Assembly: GCA_021828605.1 (NCBI GenBank)
Contig: JAJZEG010000150.1
Span: 1 to 7,396, forward strand
Source of the DNA: Pseudomonadota bacterium
GTDB lineage: Bacteria; Pseudomonadota; Alphaproteobacteria; Acetobacterales; Acetobacteraceae
Length of the DNA: 7,396 nucleotides
Reading direction: 5' to 3'
Below, one piece after another: positions 1 to 7,200 of this stretch (position 1 is the stretch's first letter; each line of letters begins with the position of its first letter). The notes below the pieces were generated by a model. It ran no database searches, was not told the DNA's origin, and saw only the letters and a list, made by a program, of their open reading frames with translations. Made by a program: the position numbers and the translations under genes.

Positions 1-91
1 CGCGCGCCTGATTGCCCACACCGAAGATGGTGCGTTTCAGGGTGGTGATGATCGCGGTCAGGGTTTCGGTGGGAGAGAAGGTTTCTGACAT
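1..91 (-). CDS. hypothetical protein, N-terminal fragment (runs off the left edge)
   Basis: An open frame begins with ATG at 91-89 and stays open to the window edge, giving 30 residues that start MSETFSPTETLTAIITTLKR and continue TIFGVGNQAR. Most third codon positions are G or C, as in the core genes here, which supports real coding. I do not recognise the family: the visible part is threonine-rich and could be an amphipathic helix, and no domain can be assigned. No clear Shine-Dalgarno precedes the ATG. The upstream minus-strand sequence CCATAAACTAACAAC is AT-rich, so a short leader or leaderless start is possible. The competing plus-strand reading over the same bases gives a Gly/Asp-rich sequence ending at about 90 and looks like a shadow. 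The next gene on the right (from 326) diverges from it across about 230 bp. Confidence 0.5.
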   Translation of the reverse strand, partial: MSETFSPTETLTAIITTLKRTIFGVGNQAR

Positions 92-181
92 GTTGTTAGT
101 TTATGGCACAGGAGCGAGTACCTGCGAAAGAGGAAAGTTTGGGTGACATCCGAACCTTCGAAAAGGCGATCATGCTGTCCT

Positions 182-233
182 AGTGTCCCTGCTTATCCCT
201 GAAATTCATCCAATGAATTCAGGGCAGGACACT
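182..233. repeat. imperfect palindrome / hairpin, possible mobile-element end or bidirectional terminator
   Basis: Outer arms AGTGTCC (182-188) and GGACACT (227-233) are perfect inverted copies. Inner arms CCCTGAAATTCAT (197-209) and ATGAATTCAGGG (213-224) pair with a single bulged A around a CCA loop. The left side carries a few extra bases (CTGCTTAT) where the right side has TG. It lies between the divergent genes starting at 91 and 326. The layout resembles two terminal inverted repeats brought close together (a relic or a tiny non-autonomous element), but a structured intergenic element is equally possible. No T-run follows on either strand, so a classical intrinsic terminator is not clearly supported. 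Confidence 0.5.
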
Positions 234-257
234 GGAATGGGTTGCGGCCCGCAATCG

Positions 258-283
258 GTTGGCCGTACGATCCGAGGGCCAAC
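258..283. promoter_or_regulatory. short inverted repeat upstream of the protease-like gene, possible operator
   Basis: GTTGGCC (258-264) and GGCCAAC (277-283) form a perfect 7-bp inverted repeat with a 12-base spacer. Its right edge is 42 bases before the ATG at 326. Position and spacing would suit a dimeric regulator binding near the promoter. I could not place convincing -35/-10 boxes beside it, so the regulatory role is only a suggestion. Confidence 0.2.
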
Positions 284-325
284 TCGACGCTTGAACATAG
301 ATGATAACCGCATGGGTCAAATCAG

Positions 326-1144
326 ATGCCCGGACTTTCAAACATTCCCGATGTGCCTCGCGCATTTGCCCAGCCGGTGCAGCATCACGGCATCGGTGAC
401 GCCGTGCGACCGGTCTTTTTTCAGACCGATTATGAAGCGTTCCTCTACGCGACGGATGGCGGTACACTCTTCCTCGTCCGGTTCAAGGGAAAGATTTTTG
501 GGGTAACGGCAAGGCATGTGTTCACCGGCAACGGATTTGAGCCGAACCGACTTTTTGTCACGCAGGAGAAATACGCGAGAAAGGGGACGTTGCCCGCGCC
601 CGTCACCGGCATATATTATCCCTCTGCCCCGCGCGGCGCTGCCCTCGGCAGCGATGTTGGAGATATATGTATCATAGAGTTCGATGACGGTATGGCGCAT
701 GATTTTTTTATGGCAAGCCCCTTTGATATGGACAGCCTGCCGTTCGGCACCAGCGAGGTGCGGCACGCGCTGGTGATATATGGCGTCTTGAAAGAAAAGA
801 CGATTATCATTCATGCCGATGGGGGCCGGGGCGATATCGATATAGCCTACTGCCAGCTCGAATATTTCGACGCCACGATGACAACGCGTGACGCGGTATT
901 GCGGGCGGCGAGCGCTGAATTTCGAGATTTGCCCTTCAAGAGCATCACCGGGATTAGCGGCTCTCCCGTTTACGATAAAACTGCGGGTAGGCTTTGCGGC
1001 ATGGTGGTGAGGGGGGGTATGACGGGTGCCAAGAGCGACATCCGCTTCGTCGATATCGTTGATATAACGAAACTCCTTGAAGGCATCAGCAGCGGCGCGA
1101 CCGACATCGACTATGAGAAAATAGTGCCCGCGTATCGGGAGTAG
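326..1144 (+). CDS. trypsin-like serine peptidase domain protein, cytosolic, function unknown
   Basis: 272 residues. Three short motifs in the right order and spacing suggest a chymotrypsin/trypsin fold: FGVTARHVF with His64 (the VTAxH-type histidine motif), GDICIIEF with Asp113 (DIALL-like), and TGISGSPVYD with Ser211 as the GxSGxP nucleophile, followed by the usual strand GRLCGMVVRG. If this is right the triad is intact and the protein is probably an active peptidase. There is no signal peptide or membrane segment, so it should act in the cytoplasm, unlike HtrA/Deg relatives, and no PDZ or sensor domain is visible. The ATG at 326 is the only usable one, since an in-frame TAA lies at 305-307 and no ATG lies between; its ribosome site is weak. 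Base composition dips (24 of 60 G+C at 661-720), which suggests acquisition from elsewhere. A toxin-antitoxin pair follows on the same strand about 130 bases later, but it has its own operator. Confidence is good for the fold and low for the biological role. Confidence 0.65.
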   Translation: MPGLSNIPDVPRAFAQPVQHHGIGDAVRPVFFQTDYEAFLYATDGGTLFLVRFKGKIFGVTARHVFTGNGFEPNRLFVTQEKYARKGTLPAPVTGIYYPSAPRGAALGSDVGDICIIEFDDGMAHDFFMASPFDMDSLPFGTSEVRHALVIYGVLKEKTIIIHADGGRGDIDIAYCQLEYFDATMTTRDAVLRAASAEFRDLPFKSITGISGSPVYDKTAGRLCGMVVRGGMTGAKSDIRFVDIVDITKLLEGISSGATDIDYEKIVPAYRE

Positions 1145-1239
1145 TGTTTCGGCCATCACCCAGGGACTGACCTGAGAATATCGTTCTGACCCGCAATCGG
1201 GTGGTGCGGGATGGACTCGAAGGCGGGAAGCGGCTACAT

Positions 1240-1264
1240 TATCACTAGGTATTACTACGTGATA
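1240..1264. promoter_or_regulatory. palindromic operator of the toxin-antitoxin module
   Basis: A 25-base imperfect palindrome with outer half-sites TATCAC (1240-1245) and GTGATA (1259-1264) and inner half-sites GTA (1249-1251) and TAC (1253-1255), centred on T1252. 18 of the 24 flanking bases are symmetric. It ends 10 bases before the antitoxin ATG and overlaps the region expected to hold the promoter and leader. Ribbon-helix-helix antitoxins typically bind such sites and repress their own operon, with the toxin as co-repressor. That role here is inferred from position and symmetry. Confidence 0.55.
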
Positions 1265-1274
1265 GGACGCTGTC

Positions 1275-1547
1275 ATGGCAACATCCCTCAAGATTGACGA
1301 CAGGCTGAAAGGGCGCGTCCAGCAGCTGGCCAGCCAGCGTCGGCGCTCGCCGCATTGGGTCATGCTCGAAGCTATTCAACAATATGTCGAGCGCGAGGAA
1401 TCCCGCGAGAGCTTCAAGCAGGAAGCTTTGGAGTCCTGGGCCGATTACCGGGAGACCGGGCGCCATTTGGCGGGTGCGGAGGTGCGCAACTGGCTGAAGG
1501 GCTGGGGGGCTCCGGACGAAAAGCCGTTGCCAGACTGCCACGAGTAA
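1275..1547 (+). CDS. ribbon-helix-helix (CopG-type) antitoxin
   Basis: 90 residues. The N-terminus ATSLKIDDRLKGRVQQLA, followed by RRRSPHWVMLEAIQQYVERE, is the classic ribbon-helix-helix layout: a short beta-strand (residues 3-8), helix (about 9-20), an Arg/Ser-Pro turn and a second helix (about 28-42) that forms the DNA-binding dimer. Residues 45-80 are a charged helical tail of the kind that wraps and neutralises the partner toxin. ATG at 1275 is preceded by AGGA (1264-1267) with a 7-base gap, supporting this start. The stop TAA abuts the GTG of the toxin gene, indicating translational coupling. It should bind the palindrome at 1240-1264 and autoregulate the pair. The family assignment is confident; the exact subfamily (RelB-, ParD- or CopG-like) is not resolved. 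Confidence 0.85.
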   Translation: MATSLKIDDRLKGRVQQLASQRRRSPHWVMLEAIQQYVEREESRESFKQEALESWADYRETGRHLAGAEVRNWLKGWGAPDEKPLPDCHE

Positions 1548-1841
1548 GTGCCGCGCGTCATTGTCACTGAGGGTGCCGCTGCGGGCCTGGTGCGGTGTCG
1601 GGAATTTCTGGTCACCAAAGCGCCGGAAGCGGCCAGACGAGCGGCTCAGACCATCGAACGGCAATTCCTGCTCTTGGAAACGACGCCCGATATGGGTCGG
1701 CCATTTTCCGCAGCGCCAGAACTCCGCGAGCTGGTGATCAGCTTCGGGGATTCCGGGTATGTGGCGCTGTACCGCCATGAGCAAGCCGAGGATGCGGTCT
1801 ATATTCTGGCCGTCCGGCACCAGAAAGCGGCGGGTTACTGA
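1548..1841 (+). CDS. RelE/ParE-superfamily toxin (plasmid stabilization protein type)
   Basis: 97 residues starting at GTG 1548, immediately after the antitoxin stop codon. The sequence has the compact RelE/ParE pattern: an N-terminal strand (RVIVTEGA), two helices (about residues 13-45, with KAPEAARRAAQTI), then the diagnostic strand series RELVISFGDSGYVALYRH (residues 60-77) and AVYILAVRHQKAAGY (83-97). Arg60, Tyr71, Tyr75, Arg76, His91 and Lys93 occupy the usual conserved positions. Members either cleave mRNA at the ribosome (RelE) or poison DNA gyrase (ParE); sequence alone does not decide which. No separate Shine-Dalgarno is apparent, so expression probably depends on coupling to the antitoxin, which keeps the toxin subordinate. 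The alternative ATG-started frames here are shadows. The gene appears intact, so the module is probably functional. Confidence 0.82.
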   Translation: MPRVIVTEGAAAGLVRCREFLVTKAPEAARRAAQTIERQFLLLETTPDMGRPFSAAPELRELVISFGDSGYVALYRHEQAEDAVYILAVRHQKAAGY

Positions 1842-1889
1842 TCGGCGCTGAAATTGCCAGGGTATCCGTTGTCATCGCGCTGTATTATC

Positions 1890-1922
1890 CCTGCTCTGCA
1901 ATCCGTTGGATTGCAGAGCAGG
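1890..1922. terminator. perfect 15-bp hairpin between the convergent toxin and glcB genes
   Basis: CCTGCTCTGCAATCC (1890-1904) and GGATTGCAGAGCAGG (1908-1922) are exact inverted copies around a GTT loop. The hairpin begins 6 bases beyond the glcB stop codon and lies 48 bases after the toxin stop, so it can serve both converging units. There is no T-tract on either side. It may therefore work as a Rho-assisted or RNA-stabilising 3' structure rather than a textbook intrinsic terminator. It shares TTATCCCTG (1885-1893) with the left side of the palindrome at 182-233. Confidence 0.55.
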
Positions 1923-1928
1923 CGTGGG

Positions 1929-4094
1929 TTAGCCCCGGCGTTTCGCTTCGCGGCGCCGTTCATGGAGCACGAACTCGGTATAGCCGTTGGGTTGGGCGCG
2001 GCCTTTGAAGATTAGATCACACGCCGCCTGGAAGGCGATGCCGTCATAGGCGGGGGCCATGGGTCGATAGAGCGGATCATGCTCATTCTGGCGATCCACC
2101 ACCACCGCCATGCGCCGTAGGGTGGCCATGACTTGGTCGTTGCTGACCACGCCATGATGCAGCCAGTTGGCGATATGCTGGGCGGAGATGCGCAGGGTAG
2201 CCCGATCTTCCATCAGCGCGACATTATGGATATCCGGCACTTTCGAGCAGCCGACCCCTTGATCGATCCAGCGCACCACATAACCCAAGATTCCTTGCGC
2301 GTTATTATCAAGCTCCTGGGCAATCTCCTCGGGCTGCCAGTTTGGCCGGTCGGCGAGGGGAATGGTCAACAGATCATCGAGCGATCCCATTGCGCGCGAG
2401 CGCAGGCTTTTTTGCACGGCGGCGACATCGACCGCGTGATAATGCAGCGCATGGAGCGTCGCCGCCGTGGGCGAGGGCACCCAGGCGGTGTTGGCACCCG
2501 CGCGCGGATGGCCAACCTTTTGCTCTAACATTCCTGCCATCGCATCCGGTGCCGCCCACATGCCTTTGCCGATTTGCGCGTGACCGGGCAGGCCGCAGCG
2601 TATCCCGATATCGACATTGCGATCCTCATAGCTTTTGATCCAGGGCGTGCTTTTGATCTCGGCCTTGCGAATCATCGGTCCGGCTTCCATCGCGGTATGG
2701 ATTTCATCGCCGGTGCGATCCAGAAATCCGGTATTGATGAAAAAGATCCGCTCGCGTGCGGCATCGATGCAGGCGGCGAGATTGGCGGAGGTGCGCCGTT
2801 CCTCGTCCATGATGCCCATTTTGATGGTGTTGCGCGCCAGCCCGAGCAGATCTTCCACGGCACCGAATAGATCCGTGGCATAGGCGACTTCATCCGGCCC
2901 GTGCAGCTTGGGTTTGACGATATAAATCGAGCCGGTGCTCGAATTGCGTCGGCCCGTCCGTTGCAAATCATGCAGGGCGCAGAGCGAGGTTACCACCAGA
3001 TCGATGATGGTCTCGGGCACGCTGCGCCCGGCATCATCGGTGATGATATCGCTGTAAATATGATGCCCGACATTGCGCACCAGCATCAGAGCCCGCCCGG
3101 AGAGGGCAAGTGCTGCGCCATCCGGCGCGTGATAGCGGCGATCCTCCGCGAGTTTGCGGGTAAATTGTTTGCCGCCTTTTTCCATGGTCTCGGCCAGCGT
3201 GCCCGCCATCAGCCCGAGCCAGTTGCGATAGACCAGCACCTTATCCTCGGCATCGACCGCCGCGACACTATCTTCGGCGTCCATGATGGTGCTGATCGCT
3301 GATTCCAGGATCAGATCCGCGATGCCCGCTTTATCGGTTTTGCCAATCACGCTCGACGGATCGATCACGATTTCCAGATGCAAATGATGGTGCTTGAGCA
3401 AAATCGCCGAAGGCTGCGCCGGATCGCCGCGATAGCCGACGAAGGCCGCACCATCGCGCAGGCCGACCTCGCCGCTCGGCAGCGTCACCGCCAAATGGCC
3501 ATGGCGCACGCGATAGGCCAAAGCATCGGCATGATGGCCGGTCGCGAGCGGGACATAGTCATCAAGCACGGCGCGGGCGCGCGCGATCACCGCGGCACCG
3601 CGCTGCGGGTTATAGGTTTTGCCGGGTGCGAGATCACCGGTTTGTGCAATCGCATCGGTGCCGTACAGCGCATCATAGAGGCTGCCCCAGCGCGCATTCG
3701 CGGCGTTCAGCGCGTAGCGGGCATTCATCACCGGCACTACCAGCTGCGCGCCGGCGATGGTGGTGATTTCGGGATCGACATGCGCTGTGGTGACGGCGAC
3801 TGAAGCGGGTTCGGGCTGCAAATAGCCGATTTCGCGCAAAAACGCCTGATAGCTGGCCTGATCGAGCGGTTTGCCGCGCTGGCCCTTGTGCCAATGATCG
3901 ATGGAAGCTTGCAGCCGGTCGCGCTCGGCCAGCAGATCCGCGTTGCGCGGCGCGTGGGTGGCGATCAACCCGGCCAGCCCCGACCAGAACCGGTCCGCTG
4001 CCAAGCCGGTGCCGGGCAAGGCCTCGGTCATGATGAAATCATAAAGCGGTGTTGCCACCTGCAAGCCGCCTGCCGATACCCTGCTCTCGCTCAT
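1929..4094 (-). CDS. glcB: malate synthase G
   Basis: Condenses glyoxylate with acetyl-CoA to malate and CoA in the cytoplasm, completing the glyoxylate bypass or glycolate use. With the start chosen here it is 721 residues, close to the usual size of about 720-725 for the monomeric G isoform. Family signatures are plain: LVRNVGH with Arg340, [26 protein letters not shown] with the Mg-ligand Glu431, [16 protein letters not shown] with Asp459, [22 protein letters not shown], and [12 protein letters not shown] with the catalytic-base candidate Asp630. Cys616 and Cys692 probably match the two oxidation-prone cysteines known in E. coli GlcB. Three ATGs lie in a row (4100-4092). The Shine-Dalgarno GGGAG (4105-4101) abuts the first and sits 6 bases before the third, so I take the third. 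A longer start at 4139 would lie inside the palindromic element and adds an unrelated-looking tail. No isocitrate lyase or glycolate oxidase gene is adjacent, so this copy appears to be a single-gene unit. Confidence 0.97.
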   Translation of the reverse strand: MSESRVSAGGLQVATPLYDFIMTEALPGTGLAADRFWSGLAGLIATHAPRNADLLAERDRLQASIDHWHKGQRGKPLDQASYQAFLREIGYLQPEPASVAVTTAHVDPEITTIAGAQLVVPVMNARYALNAANARWGSLYDALYGTDAIAQTGDLAPGKTYNPQRGAAVIARARAVLDDYVPLATGHHADALAYRVRHGHLAVTLPSGEVGLRDGAAFVGYRGDPAQPSAILLKHHHLHLEIVIDPSSVIGKTDKAGIADLILESAISTIMDAEDSVAAVDAEDKVLVYRNWLGLMAGTLAETMEKGGKQFTRKLAEDRRYHAPDGAALALSGRALMLVRNVGHHIYSDIITDDAGRSVPETIIDLVVTSLCALHDLQRTGRRNSSTGSIYIVKPKLHGPDEVAYATDLFGAVEDLLGLARNTIKMGIMDEERRTSANLAACIDAARERIFFINTGFLDRTGDEIHTAMEAGPMIRKAEIKSTPWIKSYEDRNVDIGIRCGLPGHAQIGKGMWAAPDAMAGMLEQKVGHPRAGANTAWVPSPTAATLHALHYHAVDVAAVQKSLRSRAMGSLDDLLTIPLADRPNWQPEEIAQELDNNAQGILGYVVRWIDQGVGCSKVPDIHNVALMEDRATLRISAQHIANWLHHGVVSNDQVMATLRRMAVVVDRQNEHDPLYRPMAPAYDGIAFQAACDLIFKGRAQPNGYTEFVLHERRREAKRRG

Positions 4095-4100
4095 CATCAT

Positions 4101-4105
4101 CTCCC
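4101..4105 (-). promoter_or_regulatory. ribosome binding site deciding the glcB start
   Basis: GGGAG on the minus strand is directly next to the first of three consecutive ATG codons and 6 bases before the third. Normal spacing selects the third ATG (4094-4092), giving a protein that begins [10 protein letters not shown]. Confidence 0.6.
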
Positions 4106-4111
4106 GTTTTC

Positions 4112-4181
4112 TAGAGCGCGGCTGATTCACGCTTGTCATTGTCGCGCGCGTTGCGCGCCGATTCCAAACGATCAGGCTCTA
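4112..4181. repeat. intergenic palindromic element with nested GC hairpin
   Basis: Outer arms TAGAGC (4112-4117) and GCTCTA (4176-4181) pair, then CTGAT (4122-4126) and ATCAG (4171-4175), with a 4-base bulge on the left. At the centre GCGCGC (4144-4149) and GCGCGC (4153-4158) flank a GTT loop. Read on the minus strand it opens TAGAGCCTGATCGTTTGGAA. This resembles, from memory, the dispersed intergenic palindromes with TAGAGCATGATC-like ends that are common in alphaproteobacteria. It lies between divergent glcB and the AsmA gene. Membership in such a repeat family is inference: there is only one copy in this window. Confidence 0.45.
4138..4167 (-). promoter_or_regulatory. candidate glcB promoter
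   Basis: On the minus strand TTGGAA (4167-4162) and GACAAT (4143-4138) match the sigma-70 -35 and -10 consensus at 4 of 6 positions each, with an 18-base spacer. Transcription would begin near 4131, leaving a leader of about 37 bases before the glcB ATG at 4094. The spacer is the GC hairpin of the palindromic element. Both boxes are weak and the call is tentative. Confidence 0.25.
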
Positions 4182-4231
4182 ATCATCCCGCTAATGCAGC
4201 CTCCCGCGTCGCCTGTCGAGGTCGAGACCGT

Positions 4232-4236
4232 AAGGA
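4232..4236 (+). promoter_or_regulatory. ribosome binding site for the AsmA-family gene
   Basis: AAGGA lies 9 bases before ATG 4246, and the overlapping AAGG at 4236-4239 lies 6 bases before it. The alternative start at 4327, nearer the membrane segment, has no comparable site, so the sequence favours 4246; ATG 4267 is also possible. Confidence 0.5.
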
Positions 4237-4245
4237 AGGTGGGGG

Positions 4246-7200
4246 ATGAAGGTGGGGGGTCGCACGATGCGAAGCGGTCTGATACCAGCGTCTGATGCGC
4301 GCCGCCCACTCTATTCGTCCCATCGCATGACCCGCCAGCGCCGCCTCGCGCTGATCACTGGCGGTCTGCTCTTGACCATTGGCCTGTTGGTGCTGGCCAG
4401 CAGCCGCCTGCTGTCGGGCTCGTATCACCGTGCCGCCATCGAACGGCTGGCGAGCCGGGTTGCCGGTCAGCCGATCATTATCAAAGGCCCGATCAAAATC
4501 GCCCTGCTGCCGGACCCGCAGCTGATTGCCCAACGCGTGACCATTGGCACGCCGCATCACGCCTCGGTGCGCGCCAAATCGCTCAAGCTGGATCTGGCAC
4601 CGGGCGCTTTGCTCTTTGGCCGCCTGCGCGCCACCCGCCTGACCTTGCGCCATCCGGTGATCACCATGCCCTGGCCCCTGCCCGGCGGCGCCCATGCGCT
4701 GGCGCCACCGCCTTGGCTCGCCTCGCTGCATGCCACTATTGATGAGGGCACGATTACCATCGGCGGGCTGCGCGTCACCCACGCTAATTTGTCGATTTTC
4801 ACCGGCGGTCCGAACGCGGTTCTGGCCATCGGCGGCACCGCCCGGCTCGGCGCGACCCTGGTGCATCTGACCCTCGATTTGAGCAACGCCGCCGCCGCCC
4901 ATGCCAGTCTGACCGCCGCAATCAGCTTGATCGGCGCGGATGGAAGCTCGAGTGCTGCGATCAATTTCGTTGGTCAGTTCAATGATCGTAGCCAACTGGC
5001 CGGCCAACTCACGGGGCGCTCGACGATCCCCCTGCCCGGCTGGAAACCGCATTTGACCCTGCTGCGCGCCAATTTGCGCGTCACCCCGCCGCTGATCAGC
5101 CTCACCCATCTGATCATCGTCCACGGCCCTGGCCAGATCACCGGCTCTGCGTCGTTTACCCCGCAGCAAACCACGCTTGATTTGACCCTGCAAAAACTGA
5201 ACCTTGCGCCGCTTTGGCGCTTTGGTATCGGTGCCCGCGGCGCGACGCCGATCAACCTTGCGCTCACCATGCATCAAGCGCGCCTGAATTTTCTCGCCCT
5301 TCCCGACCTCACCAGCCAAATCCGCCTCACCCGCCACCATGCCGATATTCTGGCTTTGCACGCGGCCATCGGCGGCGGCATGCTTGAGCTTGCCGGTCAT
5401 GCGCGGCTGCATGGCGCCGCACTGGGTCGGTTCACCGGGCCGATCAGCCTGAATATTCCCCATTTAGCCGCCGCGATCGCGGCCTGGCGTCAGGCCGAGC
5501 CGGACCTGCCAGCGATGATCGCCACCGCGCCCTGGAGCCAGGCGCCGCTCAGTTTGAGCGGGCAGCTGATTGCGCGTGCGGGAAATTTCCGGCTGGCAGC
5601 ACTCAAGGGCGTCATCGGCACCGGGCCCGATCTCAGCCGCTTCACGGGCGCGATCAGCCATCGGCGCACCCATACTGCGATTGGGCTGAATTTCGACCAA
5701 CTCGCGCTGAACCTCGGCGATTTTCACGATGTCGCGCCTCAAGGCGCCGCCTCGTTCAGCAAACACCAGATCAACCTCCGCCTTACCGCAGCCACCTTGC
5801 ATCTCACCGGCCTGCGCGCGCGCATCACCGGTCAGAACCTGCTGATCGACGCGGCCATCGGCTCGTCTTTGACGCTGCGCGCGGCGGGGCTGACCATGGC
5901 AGGCACCAGCGTGAACGCGCATGGCGCATTCAATTTGGCTCAGGGTGTGCGCCATGCTCAAATCAGCATGGCCGGGACAAATATCGCGACATTGATCGGG
6001 GCGTTCGATCCGGCATTTGCGAAGCAATGGCCGCGCGGACCCCTCACCCACCAAGCGTTCGCCCTTGCTGTTCGCGCTGCCGGCCCGCTGATCGCGCTTG
6101 ATACCCATACGCGGCTTGATCTGGGAGCGGGCCGCACGAGCCTGACGCTCCATGCCGATCAGCGCATCAATAATCTGGCGCACAGCGCGCAAGGCAGCCT
6201 GACGCTCCAGGCGCCAAGCGCGATTGCGGTGCTTGGCGGATTAGGTCTGAAAGCCGGGCTTGATTGGCCGGGTGCGGGTTCGATTGGGCTGCGCCTCGCC
6301 GATCATGTCAGCCGCCAGCGCGTGACCATTGATAATGCCGTGCTCAGCTTTGGCGCGAGCACGCTGCGCGCCCGGCTGGCGCTTGGCCTGACCCCGGATT
6401 TAGCGATTAAGGGACGCATCCATGCTGATCGATTATCGCTCCCCGCCGCCTCGGTGTTGCTGGCGGGCGCGCGGATCATGCTCGGCGATCAGGCGACATT
6501 GCATGTCACCGCGCGCGCGGTCGCGCAGGCCAATCAGCGCATCGCTTCGGCTTTCACCGGCACGCTGAGCACCATGCCAGGAGCGACACCGCGTTTGTCA
6601 CTGGCCATCGCCGCCCAACCGGCTTTGGGGGGTCATTTGACCACGCAGGCGACAGTGCAAGTCCCACCCCACCAACCGCCGCAGCTCCGGGGCAGCCTGA
6701 CCTTGCGCGGCGCGCCGATTGCCGCTTTGGCCAAGCTCGCCCCGCAAATCGGTGTTAGGCTGCCGCTCTCCGGTGGCACCGCCAATCTGGTCACCGCCCT
6801 CGCCGCCACGGGTGCCAACCAAACCGACTGGATCCGCGATGCGACCGGTAGTTTTGCTGTTACGCTCCATCAAACCCACCTATCGGGCCTTGATCTGGCC
6901 GCCGCCGCCGCTGCTTTGCGCGCCAGCCGCACCCCTTTGCATCGGATCAGCCGGTTCACCGCCGCTGATCGGCTGCGGCGGGCGCTGATTTTTGGCGCAA
7001 CCCCGGTTGATACCGCTCAGATCGCGGCGAATTTGACCGCCCATCATGTCACCCTCGATCATGCGGGTTTTACCGGCCCCACCGGTATTATCGGGCTGCA
7101 CGGCGTGATTGATCGCGCCACCGAGCGGCTGGATTTGCACGCCGCCATCACCCTGACCGATCACCAGAAACCGACCCTGCCGCCGCTCGGTGAGCGGATT

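Noticed and set aside
183..506. 107-residue plus-strand frame overlapping the start of the protease-like gene
   Set aside because: It begins inside the palindrome at 182-233, shares most of its length with the better-supported frame from 326, and has no recognisable motif.
1189..1202. ACCCG-CAAT-CGGGT mini-hairpin after the protease-like gene considered as a terminator
   Set aside because: Only five base pairs, no T-run, and 45 bases after the stop codon; too weak to support.
338..1363. 341-residue minus-strand open frame covering the protease-like gene and the start of the antitoxin gene
   Set aside because: It is antisense to two genes with recognisable motifs, shows no family features, and would run through the toxin-antitoxin operator. 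It is explained as a shadow of GC-rich coding DNA.
1245..1820. 191-residue minus-strand frame over the toxin-antitoxin genes
   Set aside because: Antisense to two adjoining genes with clear family patterns; no function-like sequence.
4144..4158. GCGCGC-GTT-GCGCGC hairpin considered as a terminator
   Set aside because: It lies upstream of both divergent genes rather than behind any gene, has no T-run, and is better explained as the centre of the palindromic element.
4183..5463. 426-residue minus-strand open frame opposite the AsmA gene
   Set aside because: Gln/Gly/Arg-rich low-complexity translation typical of the antisense of GC-rich codons; it also crosses the AsmA ribosome site. The plus-strand frame has a membrane anchor and AsmA motifs.
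5464..6192. 242-residue minus-strand open frame inside the AsmA gene
   Set aside because: The same kind of Arg/Gly/Ala/Gln-rich shadow, with no domain and no plausible regulatory region.
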